From positions 12,228-76,227 of the forward strand of contig CBFGTM010000012.1 in the NCBI GenBank assembly GCA_965652025.1: a stretch of 64,000 nucleotides of DNA, read 5' to 3'. A program made the translations under genes and the position numbers. The DNA is from CAVVWJ01 sp965652025 (GTDB taxonomy: Bacteria; Gemmatimonadota; Gemmatimonadetes; Gemmatimonadales; GWC2-71-9). The number at the start of each line of letters is the position of its first letter. Position 1 is the first letter of the stretch. The notes below the pieces were generated by a model, which had not been told where the DNA came from, searched no databases, and saw only the letters and a list, made by a program, of their open reading frames with translations. Below are positions 18,831 to 27,670 of this stretch, piece by piece.

Positions 18831-20089
18831 CGCCGCGGCGGAAGTGGAGCTTTGTCTCCCGGATGCTGGAAGGATCGGCCATCGCGCTCGACTCCATCCG
18901 GGCCAACAAGGTGCGCGCGGCTCTCACGATCCTTGGGGTTGCGATCGGCGTCACGGTGGTGATTGCAATGGGGTCGGCCATCACCGGCATCAACCGCAGC
19001 ATTACCAGCATTCTGGAAGCGGCGGGGCCGAAAACGTTCTTCGTCCAGCGCTACTTCTCGGGAGGGCTCGAGGTCTCGGACGGATCGGATGAGCTCTCAC
19101 CCTGGCGGCGGATGCCCTGGCTCACGGTCGAGGAGGCGCAGCTCATTCGGAGCTTGCCCACCGTTCGGGAGATAAACATCGGCGAGTACAGCCAGGGCCC
19201 GGTGAGCTTCGAGGGAGTGGAACTCAAGAGCGTAGACATGGCAGGCATGACCCCTACCTGGAATCTGGTCAATGGGGGAGACATTCTCTCGGGACGTAAC
19301 TTCACCAACATGGAGTACGCGGCGGGTGCTCGGGTCGTCATCATCAATGACAAGCTGGCCGAGTCGCTCTTCCCCCGGCGGGATCCGATCGGGAAGCGGA
19401 TCAAGCTCTTCGGCGAGCCCTTCGAGGTCATCGGTCTCCACGCCGAGGCCGCCAGTCTGTTCAGCAACGCGGACGAGCCGAGACTTGCCATTCCCCATAC
19501 CACCTTCACGAAGGTAGCCGACTATCAGAAGGGGTGGATGGAGATCGCGGTGCTCCCGACAGACTCCGCCACCGTGCAGGAGGCCCAGGATCAGGTGGTG
19601 GCGGCGCTCCGGACCGAGCGGGGACTTCGACCCGGTGCTCCGGACAATTTTGCGGTCGTTACCCAAGACCGGGTGCTCGACACCTTCAACAAGATCACCG
19701 CCGCGTTCTTCATCGCGATGATCGTGCTGTCGAGCGTCGGCCTGATGGTCGGCGGCGTGGGCGTGGTGGCGATCATGATGATCTCGGTGACCGAGCGAAC
19801 CCGAGAGATCGGAGTCCGCAAGGCGCTCGGCGCCACCCGGCGGGAGATCATGTTCCAGTTCCTGGTCGAGGCGGCGACGCTGACGCTGGTCGGGTGCGTG
19901 ATCGGGATGGCGCTGGGCGCCCTCCTCGCCTGGGCAATCCGGTCCTTCAGCCCCATTCCCGCCACCGTGCCGTTGGTGTCGGTGGTAGCCGCGGTGGCGG
20001 CGTCGATTCTTACCGGGGTGCTCTTCGGCCTCTATCCTGCCAACAAGGCATCGAAGATGGATCCGGTCGAAGCGCTGAGGTACGAGTAA
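18827..20089 (+). CDS. FtsX/MacB-type ABC permease (second of two)
   Basis: This 420-residue paralogue of the preceding gene has the same helix, periplasmic core and three-helix plan. Its ATPase-coupling motif is almost identical (TERTREIGVRKALGATRREI). Its ATG overlaps the upstream stop (ATGA). The two permeases probably form a heterodimer that shares the adaptor encoded first in the operon, and they need an ATPase supplied from another locus. That assignment is inference: the sequence shows only that no ATP-binding gene lies between 16 and 21 kb. Confidence 0.9.
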   Translation: MTPRRKWSFVSRMLEGSAIALDSIRANKVRAALTILGVAIGVTVVIAMGSAITGINRSITSILEAAGPKTFFVQRYFSGGLEVSDGSDELSPWRRMPWLTVEEAQLIRSLPTVREINIGEYSQGPVSFEGVELKSVDMAGMTPTWNLVNGGDILSGRNFTNMEYAAGARVVIINDKLAESLFPRRDPIGKRIKLFGEPFEVIGLHAEAASLFSNADEPRLAIPHTTFTKVADYQKGWMEIAVLPTDSATVQEAQDQVVAALRTERGLRPGAPDNFAVVTQDRVLDTFNKITAAFFIAMIVLSSVGLMVGGVGVVAIMMISVTERTREIGVRKALGATRREIMFQFLVEAATLTLVGCVIGMALGALLAWAIRSFSPIPATVPLVSVVAAVAASILTGVLFGLYPANKASKMDPVEALRYE

Positions 20090-20166
20090 GGCCGGACAGC
20101 CGCAATCCCCTGCAGTGTGCAAGCCAACCAGTCAGCAGCATCTCCTGTGCTCCCCAAGGAGGCATT

Positions 20167-21063
20167 GTGCGAGCACAGATCCTAGTGATTGGGCTGCTCC
20201 AGGCGGCCCTGCTGATGGCGTGTGACCGTTCCCAAACCCGGTCCGAGTCGACTCCCGATCGGCCCGGCACGGTTGATCAGGCCAAATCCGCCAGTCCGGT
20301 GGCCCTGGGAAATGTGGGTGAACGACCTAGGTCGGATACTCAGCCCTCGGCTCAAGCCGAGGAGGTCGAAACCTGGGCCCGGCCGACCGGTTGGGATACC
20401 GGCTCCCGTCTCATTGTACGCACAGGGCAGGCCAGCATCGAGGTTGACTCGCTCGAAACCTCAATGGCCGCGTTGAGGCAGATCGTTCAGCGAGTGGGAG
20501 GGTTTGTGGCGGATGCCTCGATACAGAGTGGTCGGAATCAGATCCGTTCGGCGACGCTGCAGCTGAAAGTGCCGGCGGCCCGCTTCGACGACCTTACTGA
20601 AGGGCTGAGGCCACTCGGCCGGCTGCAGTTCGTCAACGTCGGCGCCGAGGACGTAAGTGAGGAGTTCGTGGATCTCACAGCGCGGGTAGCGAACGCTCGC
20701 CGGATGGAAGAGCGGCTGGTAGAAATCCTTCGAACCCGCACCGGGAAACTGCAGGACGTGCTCTCCGTTGAGCGTGAGATTGCGCGGGTGCGAGAGGAGA
20801 TCGAGCGAATGGAGGGCCGGGTGCGTTTTCTCAAGGCCAGCGCCCAGCTCAGCACCCTTTCGGTCAACCTCTACGAGCCGGCTCCTCTAGTGGCAACTCA
20901 TCCGGGCCGGAACGTGATCGGCGAAGCATTCAAGACTGCCTGGCGGAACTTCGTGGGCGTGTTAGCGGGTGTGATTGCCTCCCTGGGTTTCGTGGTCCCA
21001 GTTCTGGTATTCAGCTGGGGAGCGGTAATGGTAGCGAAGCGGTACCGGCGAAAGATGGCATGA
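20167..21063 (+). CDS. DUF4349 membrane lipoprotein
   Basis: I place the start at GTG 20167 because AAGGAGG lies 4 nt upstream and the product then starts with a lipoprotein signal (LLQAALLMAC). The 298-residue product has a disordered Ser/Pro-rich stretch and then the DUF4349 domain (about 85-260). That domain includes RQIVQRVGGFVADASIQS, the VPAARFDDL motif and a coiled-coil (EREIARVREEIERMEGRV). A C-terminal membrane helix (VLAGVIASLGFVVPVLVF) ends in a basic tail. Function of DUF4349 proteins is not established; many are predicted membrane-linked chaperone or envelope proteins. It may be cotranscribed with the transporter upstream, 77 bp away. Confidence 0.85.
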   Translation: MRAQILVIGLLQAALLMACDRSQTRSESTPDRPGTVDQAKSASPVALGNVGERPRSDTQPSAQAEEVETWARPTGWDTGSRLIVRTGQASIEVDSLETSMAALRQIVQRVGGFVADASIQSGRNQIRSATLQLKVPAARFDDLTEGLRPLGRLQFVNVGAEDVSEEFVDLTARVANARRMEERLVEILRTRTGKLQDVLSVEREIARVREEIERMEGRVRFLKASAQLSTLSVNLYEPAPLVATHPGRNVIGEAFKTAWRNFVGVLAGVIASLGFVVPVLVFSWGAVMVAKRYRRKMA

Positions 21064-21100
21064 ACTGTTCACGGTTCACCGGTTCCGCTTTATTTGGCCG

Positions 21101-21817
21101 ATGCCAGTCGACATTCTCGCCATTGCCGCGCACCGGGACGACGTCGAGCTCACCTGTGCCGGCACCCTGCTCAAGGCCGTGGATGCGGGCTATTCGGTTG
21201 GTATTCTGGATCTAACAGCGGGAGAGACAGGAACCCGGGGCAGCGCCTCGCTCCGCGCCGAGGAGGCGGAGCGCGCCGCAAAGATTCTCGGGGTTAGGGA
21301 GCGCCGCAACGCCGGATTGCCCGACGCCCATCTTCAGAACTCGGATGAGGCTCGTGCGGCTATCGTCGCCCATATCAGGCACTTCTCCCCGCGAGTGGTC
21401 ATCCTCCCCTTTCCAGTCGGGCGCCACCCAGACCACCGGGTGGCCTCCGAGTTAGGCCGCGACGCCAGCTTCCTCGCTGGACTCGACCGGTACGATGCCC
21501 CGGGCACGGCCCACCGCCCTCACAAGCTGCTGTATGCCCTGTCCTACCGGGAGGATCCGGTGAAGCCCACCTTCGTGGTAGACATCAGCGCGCAGTTCGA
21601 TCGCAAGCTCGCGGCCATCAAATGCTACGCCAGTCAGTTCGACGGCGCTAAGGCCGCAGGCGAGATCTTCCCTACCGGCCAAGACCTCTACTCCCTGGTC
21701 GAAACCCAGAATGCCCACTACGGCTCTTTGATTCGCCAGCGCTACGGCGAGCCTTTCTTTACCCATGAGACGATGGAAGTGGACGACGTCGTGAAGTTGG
21801 GGGTCAGAAGCATTTAG
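21101..21817 (+). CDS. bshB1: Bacillithiol biosynthesis deacetylase, BshB1-type
   Basis: This 238-residue protein is of the PIG-L/LmbE zinc deacetylase family and most resembles BshB1, which removes the acetyl group of GlcNAc-malate in bacillithiol synthesis. The metal motif reads AHRDDVE (residues 10-16, with Arg where most relatives have Pro). HPDH follows at 109-112, and the TAGETGTRGS loop is typical. No Shine-Dalgarno is visible; instead TTTATT sits exactly 6 nt before the ATG, which suggests a leaderless message. The other bacillithiol genes (bshA, bshC) are not in the window, so a different N-acetylsugar or mycothiol-type substrate remains possible. Confidence 0.82.
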   Translation: MPVDILAIAAHRDDVELTCAGTLLKAVDAGYSVGILDLTAGETGTRGSASLRAEEAERAAKILGVRERRNAGLPDAHLQNSDEARAAIVAHIRHFSPRVVILPFPVGRHPDHRVASELGRDASFLAGLDRYDAPGTAHRPHKLLYALSYREDPVKPTFVVDISAQFDRKLAAIKCYASQFDGAKAAGEIFPTGQDLYSLVETQNAHYGSLIRQRYGEPFFTHETMEVDDVVKLGVRSI

Positions 21818-21856
21818 GGGGAACCGGGACCCCGAAAACCGCGCTATCTTCCTGTC

Positions 21857-23038
21857 ATGAAGCAGCCCGTCTACCTCGACCATGCCGCCACTACCCCAGT
21901 GAGACCGGAGGTACTGGACGCCATGATGCCGTACCTGACCGAGCAGTCCTTCGGGAATCCGTCCAGCGCCCACCGGTTCGGGCGGGCCGCGCGGGCGGGA
22001 GTCGAGCAGGCGCGACGGCAGATCGCGGAAGCACTTGGGGCCGAACCCAGCCAGGTGATCTTCACCTCTGGCGGAACCGAAGCCGACAACCTGAGCATCG
22101 TTGGCGCCGCGCTGGCAGCGAAAGAGCGGGGCGCGGCGATGTGCGCGGCAGTCTCCGCCATCGAGCACAAGGCCATTCTTGCTGCCGCTCATGCGGTATG
22201 CCACCTCGGCGGCCGCGAGGTCCTGCTTCCGGTGGACGGGGCCGGAGTGCTGGACCTCGATGCGCTAGACGCCGCGCTGGCCGAGTTGCCCTCGGTGATA
22301 TCGGTCATGTGGGTCAACAACGAGGTTGGAGTGGTCCAACCGGTAGCGGAGATCGCGGAGCGTTGCCGGGCGGCCAATGTCATCTTCCACACCGATGCAG
22401 TGCAGGCGATCGGGAAGCTCTCGGTGTGGCTCAAGGATGTGTGCTGCACGCTGCTCACTATCTCCGGCCACAAGATCGGGGCTCCGAAGGGGATCGGGGC
22501 TCTCATCGTTCGGGATCGCAAGGCGGTGGAGGCCATCCTCCATGGCGGCGGCCAACAGTTCGGCATCCGGCCAGGAACCGAAAACGTCGCCGGTGCAGTG
22601 GCCCTGGGCCGAGCCACACAGCTTGCGGTCGCCGAACAGTCTTCGGTGGCGGAGCGGGTCTGCGCGCTGCGGAATGAGCTGGCATCGAGACTCCAGGCGG
22701 CGATTCCCGATCTCGTGATCAACGCGGAGTCGAGCGCGCGCGCTCCTCACCTGCTCAGCGTGGCGGTGCAGGGCGCCGATAGCGAGGCCCTGCTCATGCA
22801 CCTGGACCTGGCGGGTGTAGCGGCATCCAGCGGATCGGCCTGCTCCACCGGGGCCGTCGAGCCATCTCACGTGTTGGTGGCCATGGGGGTTCCGCGCGAG
22901 CTGGCACTAGGCACCATTCGGTTCAGCTTCGGCCGGGAGAGCAGCCTGGCGGACGTCGAGCGCGCAGCCGAGGTATTTCCGTCGGTGGTAGCCAAAGTGC
23001 GGAAGCTAGCCGGCGTGCTGGGGCGGGCTGCTCAATGA
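21857..23038 (+). CDS. iscS: Cysteine desulfurase (NifS/IscS family)
   Basis: This is a PLP-dependent desulfurase of 393 residues that takes sulfur from cysteine onto an active-site Cys. The start YLDHAATTP, the PLP lysine in SGHKIGAPKG (about residue 204) and the catalytic Cys in SSGSACSTG (about residue 332) are all clear. The length and the short active-site loop fit group I (NifS/IscS) enzymes. Its stop overlaps the start of mnmA (ATGA), so its main job here is probably sulfur supply for tRNA 2-thiouridine, with possible use in Fe-S assembly. No scaffold gene (iscU or sufU) is adjacent. TATCTT lies 6 nt before the ATG. Confidence 0.93.
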   Translation: MKQPVYLDHAATTPVRPEVLDAMMPYLTEQSFGNPSSAHRFGRAARAGVEQARRQIAEALGAEPSQVIFTSGGTEADNLSIVGAALAAKERGAAMCAAVSAIEHKAILAAAHAVCHLGGREVLLPVDGAGVLDLDALDAALAELPSVISVMWVNNEVGVVQPVAEIAERCRAANVIFHTDAVQAIGKLSVWLKDVCCTLLTISGHKIGAPKGIGALIVRDRKAVEAILHGGGQQFGIRPGTENVAGAVALGRATQLAVAEQSSVAERVCALRNELASRLQAAIPDLVINAESSARAPHLLSVAVQGADSEALLMHLDLAGVAASSGSACSTGAVEPSHVLVAMGVPRELALGTIRFSFGRESSLADVERAAEVFPSVVAKVRKLAGVLGRAAQ

Positions 23039-24093
23039 ACCCGCGCGTGCTCGTCGCCATGTCCGGCGGGGTGGATAGCTCGGTGGCGGCAGCCCTGCTG
23101 GTCGAGCAGGGATACAACGTCGTGGGCGCCACGATGAAGCTCTTCTGCTATGGCGACGAGGTGCCGGATCGCCCCTGCTGCTCATTGGATTCGATCAACG
23201 ATGCCCGCGACGTCGCCGCCGCGCTGGGAATTCCGCACTACGTGCTGAATCTGGAGGACCGCTTCAATCTCCACGTCATCCAGAACTTCGTGAGCGAATA
23301 CAGCCGGGGTCGAACTCCGATCCCCTGCGTCCGCTGCAACTCCTTCACCAAGTTCCGGGACCTGTTGGCCCATGCCGACGCGCTGGACTGCGATTACATC
23401 GCAACCGGCCACTACGCCATCGCCGAGCAGGGGGCGCTCTACCGGGCGAGCGACCGAAGTAAGGACCAGAGCTATTTCCTGTGGGGGATAGACCGGGCGG
23501 TGGTCGCGCGCATGCTGACGCCGGTAGGCGGACTCAGCAAGGCTGAGACTCGGACCTATGCCCGGCGACTGGGACTCACGACCGCTGATAAGCAGGAATC
23601 AGTCGAGATCTGCTTCGTTCCCAATGACGATTATGCGTCCGTCCTGGAGCGCCATCTCCCGCCGGACGCACCCGCGCTGACGCCGGGGCCTCTGGTCACC
23701 ACCGGCGGAGAAGTGATCGGAGAGCACCTCGGCTATGCCCGGTACACGATTGGACAGCGAAAGGGACTCCCCGGCGGAGGCGGCAGAGCGCGCTACGTAG
23801 TGGCGATCCACCCGGACCGCCGTGAGGTCGTGGTAGGAGGAGTGGAAGACCTAGCCGGTCACCGGGTGGAGCTCGAGGAAGTCAACTGGCTAACCAACCC
23901 GCTCGAGCCCGGCGAGCAGTGTGAGGTGCAAATCCGTCATCGAGCCCGCGGAGCGCCGGCGACCGTGCTGGAGCGCAGGGCCGATCGGCTCACCTTGGCA
24001 CTCGATGTTCCGGTCCGCGCAATCACCCCGGGCCAGTCAGGAGCGCTCTATGGCTCCGGAGACCGGCTGCTGGGTGGCGGCGTGATCACCTGA
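23035..24093 (+). CDS. mnmA: tRNA-specific 2-thiouridylase MnmA
   Basis: This ATP-dependent enzyme makes 2-thiouridine at wobble position 34 of tRNA(Lys/Glu/Gln). The 352-residue protein shows the PP-loop SGGVDSS (residues 10-16), the catalytic Cys region CVRCN (about 99-103) and the partner Cys in VEICFVPNDDY (about 200). The TIGQRKGLPGGGG central domain and the C-terminal beta-barrel are also present. It is translationally coupled to the cysteine desulfurase upstream, which would feed it persulfide directly or through an unlinked relay. Confidence 0.96.
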   Translation: MNPRVLVAMSGGVDSSVAAALLVEQGYNVVGATMKLFCYGDEVPDRPCCSLDSINDARDVAAALGIPHYVLNLEDRFNLHVIQNFVSEYSRGRTPIPCVRCNSFTKFRDLLAHADALDCDYIATGHYAIAEQGALYRASDRSKDQSYFLWGIDRAVVARMLTPVGGLSKAETRTYARRLGLTTADKQESVEICFVPNDDYASVLERHLPPDAPALTPGPLVTTGGEVIGEHLGYARYTIGQRKGLPGGGGRARYVVAIHPDRREVVVGGVEDLAGHRVELEEVNWLTNPLEPGEQCEVQIRHRARGAPATVLERRADRLTLALDVPVRAITPGQSGALYGSGDRLLGGGVIT

Positions 24094-24504
24094 GTGGCCG
24101 TGCGCTCCCTGCTGCTGCACTGGATCCTGAACGCCGCTGCGCTGTGGGTAGCCGCGGCCCTGATCCCTGGCCTCGACTTCACCGGCGGACCCGGCCGCCT
24201 GCTACTGGTGGCGGCGGTGTTTGGTGTAGTCAACAGCACGATCCGTCCGCTCCTCACCATACTCACTTGCCCGCTCATCGTGGTGACGCTGGGGTTGTTC
24301 ACCCTGGTCATCAACGCGCTCATGCTTCTGCTGACCGGGTGGTTGTCGGCAAGCTGGAATCTGGGCTTCAGCGTGAGTGGCTTCTGGTCGGCGTTCTTCG
24401 GGGGCTTGGTGGTGGGGTTGGTGAGTACGATTCTTTCGCTGGCACTGGCGCCGAAAGAGTCACGAGTCGCGAGCCGCGAGTCTAGGCCGCCGCATCAATT
24501 CTGA
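24094..24504 (+). CDS. Small four-helix membrane protein (phage holin family 4 / YvlD-like)
   Basis: This 136-residue integral membrane protein has four predicted helices (for example NAAALWVAAALIPGL and LLLVAAVFGVVNSTIRPLL) and the N-S-x-I-R-P motif that marks the YvlD / holin-superfamily IV group. GTG 24094 starts directly after the mnmA stop, so it is the last gene of that operon. Despite the family name there is no phage context, and the role is unknown. The last ~15 residues (repeating ESR) are encoded by a short tandem heptamer repeat that belongs to the inverted array described separately. This suggests the C-terminus was remodelled by repeat spread. Confidence 0.8.
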   Translation: MAVRSLLLHWILNAAALWVAAALIPGLDFTGGPGRLLLVAAVFGVVNSTIRPLLTILTCPLIVVTLGLFTLVINALMLLLTGWLSASWNLGFSVSGFWSAFFGGLVVGLVSTILSLALAPKESRVASRESRPPHQF

Positions 24505-24552
24505 TCGGATCCTTCGATATTCCTGACTCTCGACTCGTAACTCGCGACTAGT
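24457..24552. repeat. Inverted pair of tandem heptamer arrays between convergent genes
   Basis: Four consecutive 7-bp units of the GAGTCGC type occupy 24457-24484. Four inverted units (GACTCTC, GACTCGT, AACTCGC, GACTAGT) occupy 24525-24552, separated by 40 bp. The left array lies in the 3' end of the small membrane protein gene, and the right array reaches into the dnaJ stop codon. A transcript from either strand could form a long imperfect hairpin, so the element may act as a two-way transcription end. There is no U-tract. Confidence 0.7.
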
Positions 24553-25651
24553 ATTTCAGCCCGGCCGACTCGGCGAACTTTTTCATCAGCTCCTGCTGCT
24601 CGGGGCTGAGCTGATCCGGAACCGTGACCTGGACTCCCACCAGCTGATCTCCCCTCCGCCCGTTCTTTTCCAGGCCCTGTCCCTTGATGCGGAACCGCCG
24701 CCCCGGTTGGGTGCCGGGAGGTATCCGCAGCAGCACTTTTTTCCCATCTAGCGTCCGAACCCGAAGCCGGGTGCCCAGTGCCGCCTGGACGACGTTGATG
24801 GGGACATCGGCCACGATATCGAGTCCCTCGCGGCGGAAGAAACGGTCGGGCTGAACCTGGAAAGTGATTACCAGATCCCCCGCGGGAGTCCCCTGCCCAT
24901 TCCCCTGCCCCTGCCCTCGCAGCAGGACCCGGTCTCCCGTTTCGGTCGCTGGTGGCACCGTAATGGTGACCCGGCGCTCGGTCCGGACCTCGCCCGCGCC
25001 CCGGCAGGTGGGACAGGGCTGGGAGGGGATCCTGCCTCGCCCCCGGCACTGGGGACATGGGCGGTTGACCGCAAAGTTCCCCTGCCCGAAGGAGATGGTA
25101 CCCCGGCCGCTGCACTCCGGGCAGGTTGACCAGGTGGCCCCGGGGGCGCCTCCGCTGCCACTGCAGGTGGGGCAGGTTTCGGTAATTGGAAGGGTGACCG
25201 GCACTTTCCCTCCCAGCATGGCGACGCGGAAGGGGACCTCGACCACCGCTTCCAGAGTATCGCCCCGCGTCTCCTCCCGGCGGCCTCCCCGGCCGAAGAT
25301 GGAGGAAAAGATGTCCCCCAGTCCGCCGAGATCACCAAACTCGAAGGACTGGCCACCAGTATCGCCGAAGCCGGGACCACTGCCGCGACCGGCACCCGCC
25401 CCCTGCGGCCGGCGTGGCATTCCGTCGAACGCCCCGTAGCGACGCATCTGGTCGTACTGCTTTCGCTTTTCGGCATCCGACAGGGTGCTGTGCGCCTCCG
25501 AGACCTCCTTGAAGCGCTCAGCAGCCTTGGGGTTGTTGGGATTGGCATCCGGGTGGTACTGCTTGGCCAGCCGGCGGTAGGCCTTTTTTATGTCCTCTTG
25601 GCTGGCCGAATCGGGGACGCCGAGGACCTGATAGAAGTCCCTGGCGGCCAC
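24548..25651 (-). CDS. dnaJ: Chaperone DnaJ (Hsp40)
   Basis: This is a type I Hsp40 co-chaperone of 367 residues that stimulates DnaK ATPase activity and delivers unfolded clients. The J-domain (about 1-70) contains the HPD motif in YHPDANPNN. A Gly/Phe-rich linker is followed by four zinc-binding CxxCxGxG repeats (CPTCSGSG, CPECSGRG, CPQCRGRG, CPTCRGAG) and the C-terminal beta-sandwich substrate domains. It follows grpE by one base. dnaK and hrcA are not nearby. Heat-shock regulation is expected for the family, but I find no CIRCE element. Confidence 0.96.
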   Translation of the reverse strand: MAARDFYQVLGVPDSASQEDIKKAYRRLAKQYHPDANPNNPKAAERFKEVSEAHSTLSDAEKRKQYDQMRRYGAFDGMPRRPQGAGAGRGSGPGFGDTGGQSFEFGDLGGLGDIFSSIFGRGGRREETRGDTLEAVVEVPFRVAMLGGKVPVTLPITETCPTCSGSGGAPGATWSTCPECSGRGTISFGQGNFAVNRPCPQCRGRGRIPSQPCPTCRGAGEVRTERRVTITVPPATETGDRVLLRGQGQGNGQGTPAGDLVITFQVQPDRFFRREGLDIVADVPINVVQAALGTRLRVRTLDGKKVLLRIPPGTQPGRRFRIKGQGLEKNGRRGDQLVGVQVTVPDQLSPEQQELMKKFAESAGLKY

Positions 25652-25652
25652 G

Positions 25653-26306
25653 TCAGTGCTGACCCCGCTGATCAGAGTAGACCTGAACCCGAGCCGGGCG
25701 GACCAGGGTCCCCTTGAAGGTATAGCCCGGCTGGAAGGTGGCGCTCACCACATGCTCGCTATCTCCATCCGGGGCCGGCGCAGTGGACACCGCCTCGTGC
25801 AGGGCGGGATCGAACGGAGTACCCACCGGATCGATTCGCTCCACGCCCGCGTCTTGCAGCTGCTTCCACAGCTTGCGGTCGACGGCGCTCAGACCTTCGC
25901 GCAATGTCGGCAGCGGCGTGTTGGGATCGCTGGCCACCAGCCGGTCCAAGTCATCGAGGACATCCAGCAGCTTGGCCACGAAGCTGGCTTGCGCCCGATC
26001 GGCCAGCTCGGCCCGCTCCCGACTACTCCGTTTGCGATAGTTGTCGAACTCGGCTGCCAGCCGGAGATGCCGGTCCCGGAGGTCGGCCAGATCATTCTGC
26101 AGCTTCTCATCCGACCCTCCCTTGAAAAGCGGCTGGGTGCCCTCGGTCCGGGAGGAGGGTTCGGAGCTCATGTCGGTCGAGGCGATATCATCGGCATCAG
26201 CGCTCCGCTCCCCCGCAGGCTCGGTCATCCCGGCGGGAGTATCGATGGGCCCGCTGTCATTGTCGATATCGTTCTTCAGTCCAGTCCGCTTCGCCACGGT
26301 GCACAC
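25653..26306 (-). CDS. grpE: Nucleotide exchange factor GrpE
   Basis: GrpE releases ADP from DnaK. The 217-residue product has a disordered acidic N-terminus (about 70 residues), the long dimerisation coiled coil with the hallmark EFDNYRKR, and the C-terminal beta-wing (VERIDPVGTPFDPALHEAV, GYTFKGTLVRPARVQV). GTG 26306 or the in-frame GTG three codons later are both possible starts. The gene sits one base before dnaJ on the minus strand and is separated from cinA by 113 bp. That gap probably holds its own promoter, but no convincing -35/-10 pair or CIRCE operator is visible. Confidence 0.94.
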   Translation of the reverse strand: MCTVAKRTGLKNDIDNDSGPIDTPAGMTEPAGERSADADDIASTDMSSEPSSRTEGTQPLFKGGSDEKLQNDLADLRDRHLRLAAEFDNYRKRSSRERAELADRAQASFVAKLLDVLDDLDRLVASDPNTPLPTLREGLSAVDRKLWKQLQDAGVERIDPVGTPFDPALHEAVSTAPAPDGDSEHVVSATFQPGYTFKGTLVRPARVQVYSDQRGQH

Positions 26307-26419
26307 TCACTCTCTTCAGATCAGTCAAAGATAATAGGTACCTCGCCGATCCTTCGGCGTGCGAGGTGGCCAAACCGAACGCGCCAAAAGTTGCACCTAT
26401 CACCCTCACTACACGAGCT

Positions 26420-27670
26420 TTACGGTTCGGCGGCGAGCCCCGTCAGAGCCCGGTAGAGCAGGAGTAGGCTGGCCTGCGCGGCGCGAGCCCGCACTTCATG
26501 ACGGCTCCCCGGGAACACATTGCGCCGGCTCCGGACTACCCCATCCAGGGCGCAGGCGATCCAGACGGTACCGACCGGCTTCTCCTCGGTACCTCCTCCC
26601 GGCCCGGCAATGCCGGTGACTGCGACCGCAGCGCGAACGGCAAACCGTTTCGCGGCCCCCTCGGCCATCGCTCGGGCGACCGGCTCGCTGACCGCCCCGT
26701 GCTCCGTGAGCACAGAGTCCGGTACGCCCAGTAGCTCCCGCTTAAGTGTATTGTCGTAGGCGATGACCCCGCCGGTGAACACGTCCGAGCTTCCCGGAAT
26801 CTCGGTGAGCCGAGTACCCACCAGCCCCCCGGTACACGATTCGGCTACAGCCAGCCGGACGCCCTGATCTCGCGCGACCTGGAGCACCAGCCCGGCGAGA
26901 TCGCTGTTGCCTTCGCCATAAACATGCTGCCCCGCCCGGCTGCGGATCAGGTCGGCCGCCTGACGCAGGCGCCGGTCGGCCTCGCCCGCGGCTATGTCCC
27001 AGGCACTCAAGCGGAGGTCTACCCCTTCGAGGCCAGGGAGATAGGCCAGAGTCAGCGGGGCAATCTCCGGTTCGATTTGACCCAGCCGCTCCGCCAAGGC
27101 TGATTCAGGGATGCCGCTGGTGCGCAACTGCAGCGATCTGATCACTGTTCCGTTTGCCGCCGTGGCGAGACGCGACACGACTTCGTGCTCCAGCAGCATC
27201 CGCATCTCCGAGGGAACGCCGGGCAGCATGATGGTGAGTCCGGGAGCCCCCTGGAGCCACAGCCCGGGCGCGGTACCCCAGCGGTTTCGCAGCACGATTG
27301 CCCCCTGCGGTACCTCAGCCTGGCTGCGGTTGCTCTCGGCGGGCTTGCGCCCGAGTCGGGCGAACCGCTCCAGCAATGAGGTCCAGATACTCTCGTCGAA
27401 GATCAGCGGGGCGTCGTACAGATCGGCCACAACCTTCTTGGTCACATCGTCCCGGGTGGGGCCCAGACCCCCGGTAGTGATGACGGCACCGGTTCGGCCG
27501 AGCGCTTCCTGCACCGCGTCCCGGATCTCCTGCGGCCGGTCGGCGACCGACGTCCGCCGCATTACCCGGATCCCTTTAGCTGCCAGCGCCCGGGCGATCT
27601 CGGCACCGTTGGTGTCGACGGTCAGGCCCAGCAGGAGCTCGGTGCCGATGGTGATGACCTCGAAGTTCAA
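26420..27670 (-). CDS. cinA: CinA: competence/damage-inducible protein, nicotinamide nucleotide amidase
   Basis: This two-domain protein has 416 residues. The N-terminal COG1058 / MoCF-like domain starts EVITIGTELLLG and holds TTGGLGPTRDD (about 72-82). It is linked to ADP-ribose or NAD-related pyrophosphatase activity. The C-terminal PncC domain (about 255-410; AESCTGGLVGTRLTE, TGIAGPGGG) deamidates nicotinamide mononucleotide in pyridine-nucleotide salvage. The start is TTG at 27670, immediately after the pgsA stop, so it depends on translation from upstream. The association with competence is known from other bacteria; here comM is also present in the window. Confidence 0.94.
   Translation of the reverse strand: MNFEVITIGTELLLGLTVDTNGAEIARALAAKGIRVMRRTSVADRPQEIRDAVQEALGRTGAVITTGGLGPTRDDVTKKVVADLYDAPLIFDESIWTSLLERFARLGRKPAESNRSQAEVPQGAIVLRNRWGTAPGLWLQGAPGLTIMLPGVPSEMRMLLEHEVVSRLATAANGTVIRSLQLRTSGIPESALAERLGQIEPEIAPLTLAYLPGLEGVDLRLSAWDIAAGEADRRLRQAADLIRSRAGQHVYGEGNSDLAGLVLQVARDQGVRLAVAESCTGGLVGTRLTEIPGSSDVFTGGVIAYDNTLKRELLGVPDSVLTEHGAVSEPVARAMAEGAAKRFAVRAAVAVTGIAGPGGGTEEKPVGTVWIACALDGVVRSRRNVFPGSRHEVRARAAQASLLLLYRALTGLAAEP

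Noticed and set aside
21065..21088. Degenerate 8-bp repeats (GTTCAC-like) before bshB1
   Set aside because: Three poorly matching units with no inverted partner; could be chance.
26341..26366. Hairpin between cinA and grpE (CCTCG...CGAGG with inner CCGA/TCGG)
   Set aside because: It needs a 4-nt bulge, lacks a T-run and does not match CIRCE; too weak to call a terminator or heat-shock operator.
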